Assembly: GCA_016762975.1 (NCBI GenBank)
Contig: JAESUV010000015.1
Location: forward strand, 1 to 15,319
Source of the DNA: Gammaproteobacteria bacterium
GTDB lineage: Bacteria > Pseudomonadota > Gammaproteobacteria > Pseudomonadales > Pseudohongiellaceae
DNA: 15,319 bases
Direction: 5' to 3'
This document shows, in pieces, positions 12,941-15,319 of the stretch. Under the pieces are notes generated by a model. It did no database searches, was not told the DNA's origin, and saw nothing but the letters and a program-made list of their open reading frames with translations. Within the stretch, counting starts at the first letter, position 1. Every line of letters begins with the position of its first letter. Both the position numbers and the translations under genes were made by a program.

Positions 12941-14632
12941 CTGGAGACGCAATTCACGTACTGGGGCCGGTAGATAACTCAATTCTTCCTGAACAAGCTC
13001 CAGATCGCCCTGCTGACAGCGCAGGTAATCGTAATACCCCGGAATAACCCACATCGCTACCGCCATCGGCTCTGAAGTAACCTGCTCGAACTCCACAAGA
13101 GATTCATCGAGCCGTCCCAAGCGATTGAGTGTATATGCCCTGAACGCGTGATAGGCATTTCTGTCACCTCCCACCGCGAGGTACTGGTCTGTCATGTCCA
13201 ATGCAGTTTGATAGTCTTTCCCCCAGATACGAGCAGCAATTGCTGCCTCGCGATAGAAGGCCCTGTATGGGCTCGTGGACATTGCAACCTCATACTGCGC
13301 ATAGGCTTCTTCGTATCGACCTACGTTTGTTAGAGCCATCGCGAAACTGAATGAGGCGCGTCCATCGATATCGTCAAGCTGAATTGATCTAGCTGCACTC
13401 TCTTCCCAAGCCTCCCATTGAAAACGGTCGAAGGCTACGCGCCCGATCGTTTCATAAGCGGTCGACAGAGTAGGATCTAGTTCAAGCGCCCTTTCCACAT
13501 AATCAAGCGACTGGTCATACAGACCAGCCAATTCAGCTAACGGGCTGATCTGCCCTTTCACCCAGTGCAAATATCCAAGCTCTGCGAACCCATTAGCAAA
13601 CAGCGGATCGATCTCAATCGCTTCTTCCAGTCTCTTTATTCCGACCTCAAGCCACCCATTAGGGTCCAGCGTGAATCGCCCATTCTCTTGCTCGAGCTGA
13701 TAGCGGTACTGCAGGAAAAGCGTGTAGGCTTCGGTACTCTCGGTAGGCTGTCTTTCAATGCTAGCAATTTCCGATGGCAGCAATGTTGCCTCCATGGCCT
13801 CTGCAACGTTAAGTGCAACATCAGATTCTATAGAAAATATATCATCGAGAGGAAAGTCGTAGGTCTCCGACCACAAATGGGTATCATCGCTGGCACGGAT
13901 GAGCTGTATCGTTATCCTCACTCGGTTGTTAGCGAAACGGACACTGCCCTCCATGATTGCAGCAACGTTTAGCTCTCTAGCGATTTCCTGTAATGTCAGT
14001 TCGCTATCTTGATAGCGCAGCACAGTGGTTCGGGAGATAACCCTTATATCTCCAATTTTGAAAATTCGATTCAGAATTTCCTCATGGATCCCCGCAGCGA
14101 AATAAGCATTGCTCGGATCGGGACTGAGATTTTCGAGAGGCAAGATTGCAATCGCCATGTCGGCATTAGGTAAGAACGACTCGAGCAGCGGGTCAGTAAC
14201 GCCATTACTCAGGCTCGCAGCTATTCCTTCGTCGGCTTGGATATTGCGAATCAGTGAGCCGGAATCAACCTCGTTGTTACTCAAGGAATTTGTATATATG
14301 ACAAATTGTTGAACTGCTACGACGCCACAAAGCACGAGTAAAAGCAGGATAGTTGCATAATCCCGAGAACGCAGAGTGATCTTCTCGTTTGGCTGCGCAT
14401 CTTGTGTGATCATCAAGCCCTGCGCAGTCCAGTCAAACGCCCAAGTAATGAAGAGGCACACTGGAAAGCCTGCGGCGAGTGAGATAACCAGCAGCCTGAG
14501 CACTGAATCGGGAATCTCGAAGGCGGGAAAGAGAGTGTCCGCCACCTGGAGTATTAACCAGCTACCGACCACATAAAAAGTCGCAACATTAAAAACCTTG
14601 CGCCGTTTCAGTTCCTGTAGAAAATTTTCCAC
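12908..14632 (-). CDS. membrane-anchored TolB-N/TPR protein, C-terminus frameshifted
   Basis: A 574-residue protein with a GTG start, supported by AAGGA ten bases upstream and by the conserved opening ENFLQELKRRKVFNVATFYV. Hydrophobic segments near 16-36, 43-66 and 92-115 anchor it in the inner membrane. Residues ~155-290 (MAIAILPLENLSPDP, YFAAGIHEEILNRI, LNVAAIMEGSVRF, DDTHLWSETYD) are the TolB-N/FlgO-like module often placed after adenylate-cyclase or winged-helix domains in proteobacteria. From ~310 onward several TPR units follow (FANGFAELGYLHW, AYETIGRVAFDRF, GRYEEAYAQYEVAM). No cyclase or DNA-binding domain is present, so automatic 'adenylate cyclase' labels would be wrong. A scaffold or signalling role is inferred. 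The last ~12 residues (HCAAGLVIWT) are probably missense after a frameshift; the natural tail lies in another frame down to 12777. Confidence 0.85.
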   Translation of the reverse strand: MENFLQELKRRKVFNVATFYVVGSWLILQVADTLFPAFEIPDSVLRLLVISLAAGFPVCLFITWAFDWTAQGLMITQDAQPNEKITLRSRDYATILLLLVLCGVVAVQQFVIYTNSLSNNEVDSGSLIRNIQADEGIAASLSNGVTDPLLESFLPNADMAIAILPLENLSPDPSNAYFAAGIHEEILNRIFKIGDIRVISRTTVLRYQDSELTLQEIARELNVAAIMEGSVRFANNRVRITIQLIRASDDTHLWSETYDFPLDDIFSIESDVALNVAEAMEATLLPSEIASIERQPTESTEAYTLFLQYRYQLEQENGRFTLDPNGWLEVGIKRLEEAIEIDPLFANGFAELGYLHWVKGQISPLAELAGLYDQSLDYVERALELDPTLSTAYETIGRVAFDRFQWEAWEESAARSIQLDDIDGRASFSFAMALTNVGRYEEAYAQYEVAMSTSPYRAFYREAAIAARIWGKDYQTALDMTDQYLAVGGDRNAYHAFRAYTLNRLGRLDESLVEFEQVTSEPMAVAMWVIPGYYDYLRCQQGDLELVQEELSYLPAPVRELRLQHCAAGLVIWT

Positions 14633-15069
14633 TTTTATGCAATCCTTCGAACAGATTCACTCGGTTCAGAAACGTCAGTAAGTCGATTGTTTTTTGCAAG
14701 CTTCCGCTTAGGTGTAAACATTCAGCTCAATGCACCTTACTTAACTCGTGACATAGAGGCAGATGATGAGTGTAGCGTGATCTGATCAAATAAGTGAACA
14801 CAATCAACCTCAACTAAACACCGTTTTGTAGCAAATAACAGGCTTTTACCACGAATTTTGCGGGCCAAAATGAATTCGTTCAAAAACCCGAGTTAAGACA
14901 TCGGCGTGAATTGCTCGATACTCACTCCCTTATATCAACCCACAGATCAGCAATTTATACCTGCTGACGAATATGTACCTTACATAACCGTTCCATAACA
15001 GTTGAATCGACATGCCTTACTTATCATCACTGCAGCATTCTGCATCACACTAAGAGGACTTTAGAACGC
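14633..15069. promoter_or_regulatory. long divergent intergenic region with repeated ACCTTAC-TAAC motif
   Basis: This AT-rich stretch separates the divergent TPR and NTF2-like genes and has no plausible gene. The motif ATG-(C/T)-ACCTTAC-(T/A)-TAAC occurs at 14730-14745 and 14973-14988, differing in two positions, with a shortened form ATGCCTTACTTATC at 15012-15025. These may be binding sites of a regulator acting on one or both genes. An imperfect hairpin (CGAATTTTG with CAAAA and TTCG) lies near 14853-14880. No confident promoter hexamers were assigned. Confidence 0.35.
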
Positions 15070-15319
15070 ATGAATAATCCACTGCCCGAGTCACCCCAGC
15101 AAGAAGTTTTTGTGCGCTACATCGAGGCGTTTTCTAACAAAGAGTTCGCCGCAGTAGCGAGCAACTTTTCCATACCAGCGCTACTGATTTCATCAGGAAA
15201 ACCCCTATACATAGATAGTACAGAGAAGCTTATTGGACTAATGACGACGCTAAGGAAATCTTTGCCAGCGGAATACACCCACACGGCTATGCAGGAATTC
15301 GAGCTTTTTCAATTCAACA
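15070..15319 (+). CDS. NTF2/SnoaL-like protein, N-terminal part only
   Basis: The first 83 codons of a gene that runs off the window. GAGGA lies 11 bases before the ATG. The reading starts MNNPLPESPQQEVFVRYIEA, then FSNKEFAAVASNFSIPALLI, SGKPLYIDSTEKLIGLM and ends in EYTHTAMQEFELFQFN. The order of an N-terminal helix, the 'D/E-F-x-A-V-x-x-x-F-x-x-P' turn and a strand fits the small alpha+beta barrel of NTF2/SnoaL-like proteins, which includes enzymes, ligand binders and uncharacterised proteins. No signal peptide is present. Function cannot be given from this fragment. Confidence 0.6.
   Translation, partial: MNNPLPESPQQEVFVRYIEAFSNKEFAAVASNFSIPALLISSGKPLYIDSTEKLIGLMTTLRKSLPAEYTHTAMQEFELFQFN

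Noticed and set aside
12908..14632. Adenylate cyclase
   Set aside because: The N-terminal region and TolB-N/TPR parts occur in proteins often labelled so, but no class III cyclase catalytic domain is present.
14853..14880. Hairpin CGAATTTTG / CAAAA-TTCG as terminator
   Set aside because: The pairing needs a bulge, there is no T run, and it lies upstream of both flanking genes.

Overview
This looks like a stretch of chromosome from a free-living, probably marine, gammaproteobacterium. That is inferred from the kinds of genes present (a DUF4097-like secreted repeat protein, a large membrane-anchored TolB-N/TPR protein, a secreted 'WEGDTLV' protein, lipid enzymes), from the intermediate base composition and from Shine-Dalgarno-type starts. 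No rRNA, tRNA, CRISPR array, IS element or integrase was recognised.

Left part (1-3338): two exported proteins on the + strand. The first is a DGSG-repeat beta-helix protein followed directly by a hairpin terminator; the second belongs to a widespread secreted family of unknown function. Next, on the - strand, is a decayed TIR-domain gene (2969 down to 2364). It is interrupted by two in-frame stops (TGA-CAG-TAG) and ends in a short C-terminal remnant of a formylglycine-generating-enzyme (FGE/SUMF1) fold that resembles the variable region of diversity-generating-retroelement targets.

Centre (3266-8666): a promoter-like sequence leads into five tightly spaced + strand genes: a MobA-like nucleotidyltransferase, a two-module PGDYG-like protein, a patatin phospholipase, a polytopic membrane protein with a C-terminal nucleoside-deoxyribosyltransferase/TIR-like domain, and a PlsC-type acyltransferase. 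Patatin and membrane protein overlap by ATGA. A 12-codon mini-ORF with the only good Shine-Dalgarno sequence bridges the membrane protein and PlsC. The set could be an undescribed membrane-targeting stress or defence module (lipase plus possible nucleotide-consuming effector), or a lipid-remodelling operon; the sequence alone does not decide.

Right part (8637-12701): a membrane fatty-acid desaturase and a radical SAM protein form a translationally coupled - strand pair. The desaturase overlaps the PlsC gene tail to tail by 30 bp, and the radical SAM gene is divergent from an FAD-dependent oxidoreductase. Together they look like a lipid- or polyene-modifying set. The end of the window holds a membrane-anchored TolB-N/TPR protein on the - strand whose last ~55 codons are out of frame, a long intergenic region with a repeated motif, and the start of an NTF2-like protein running off the edge.
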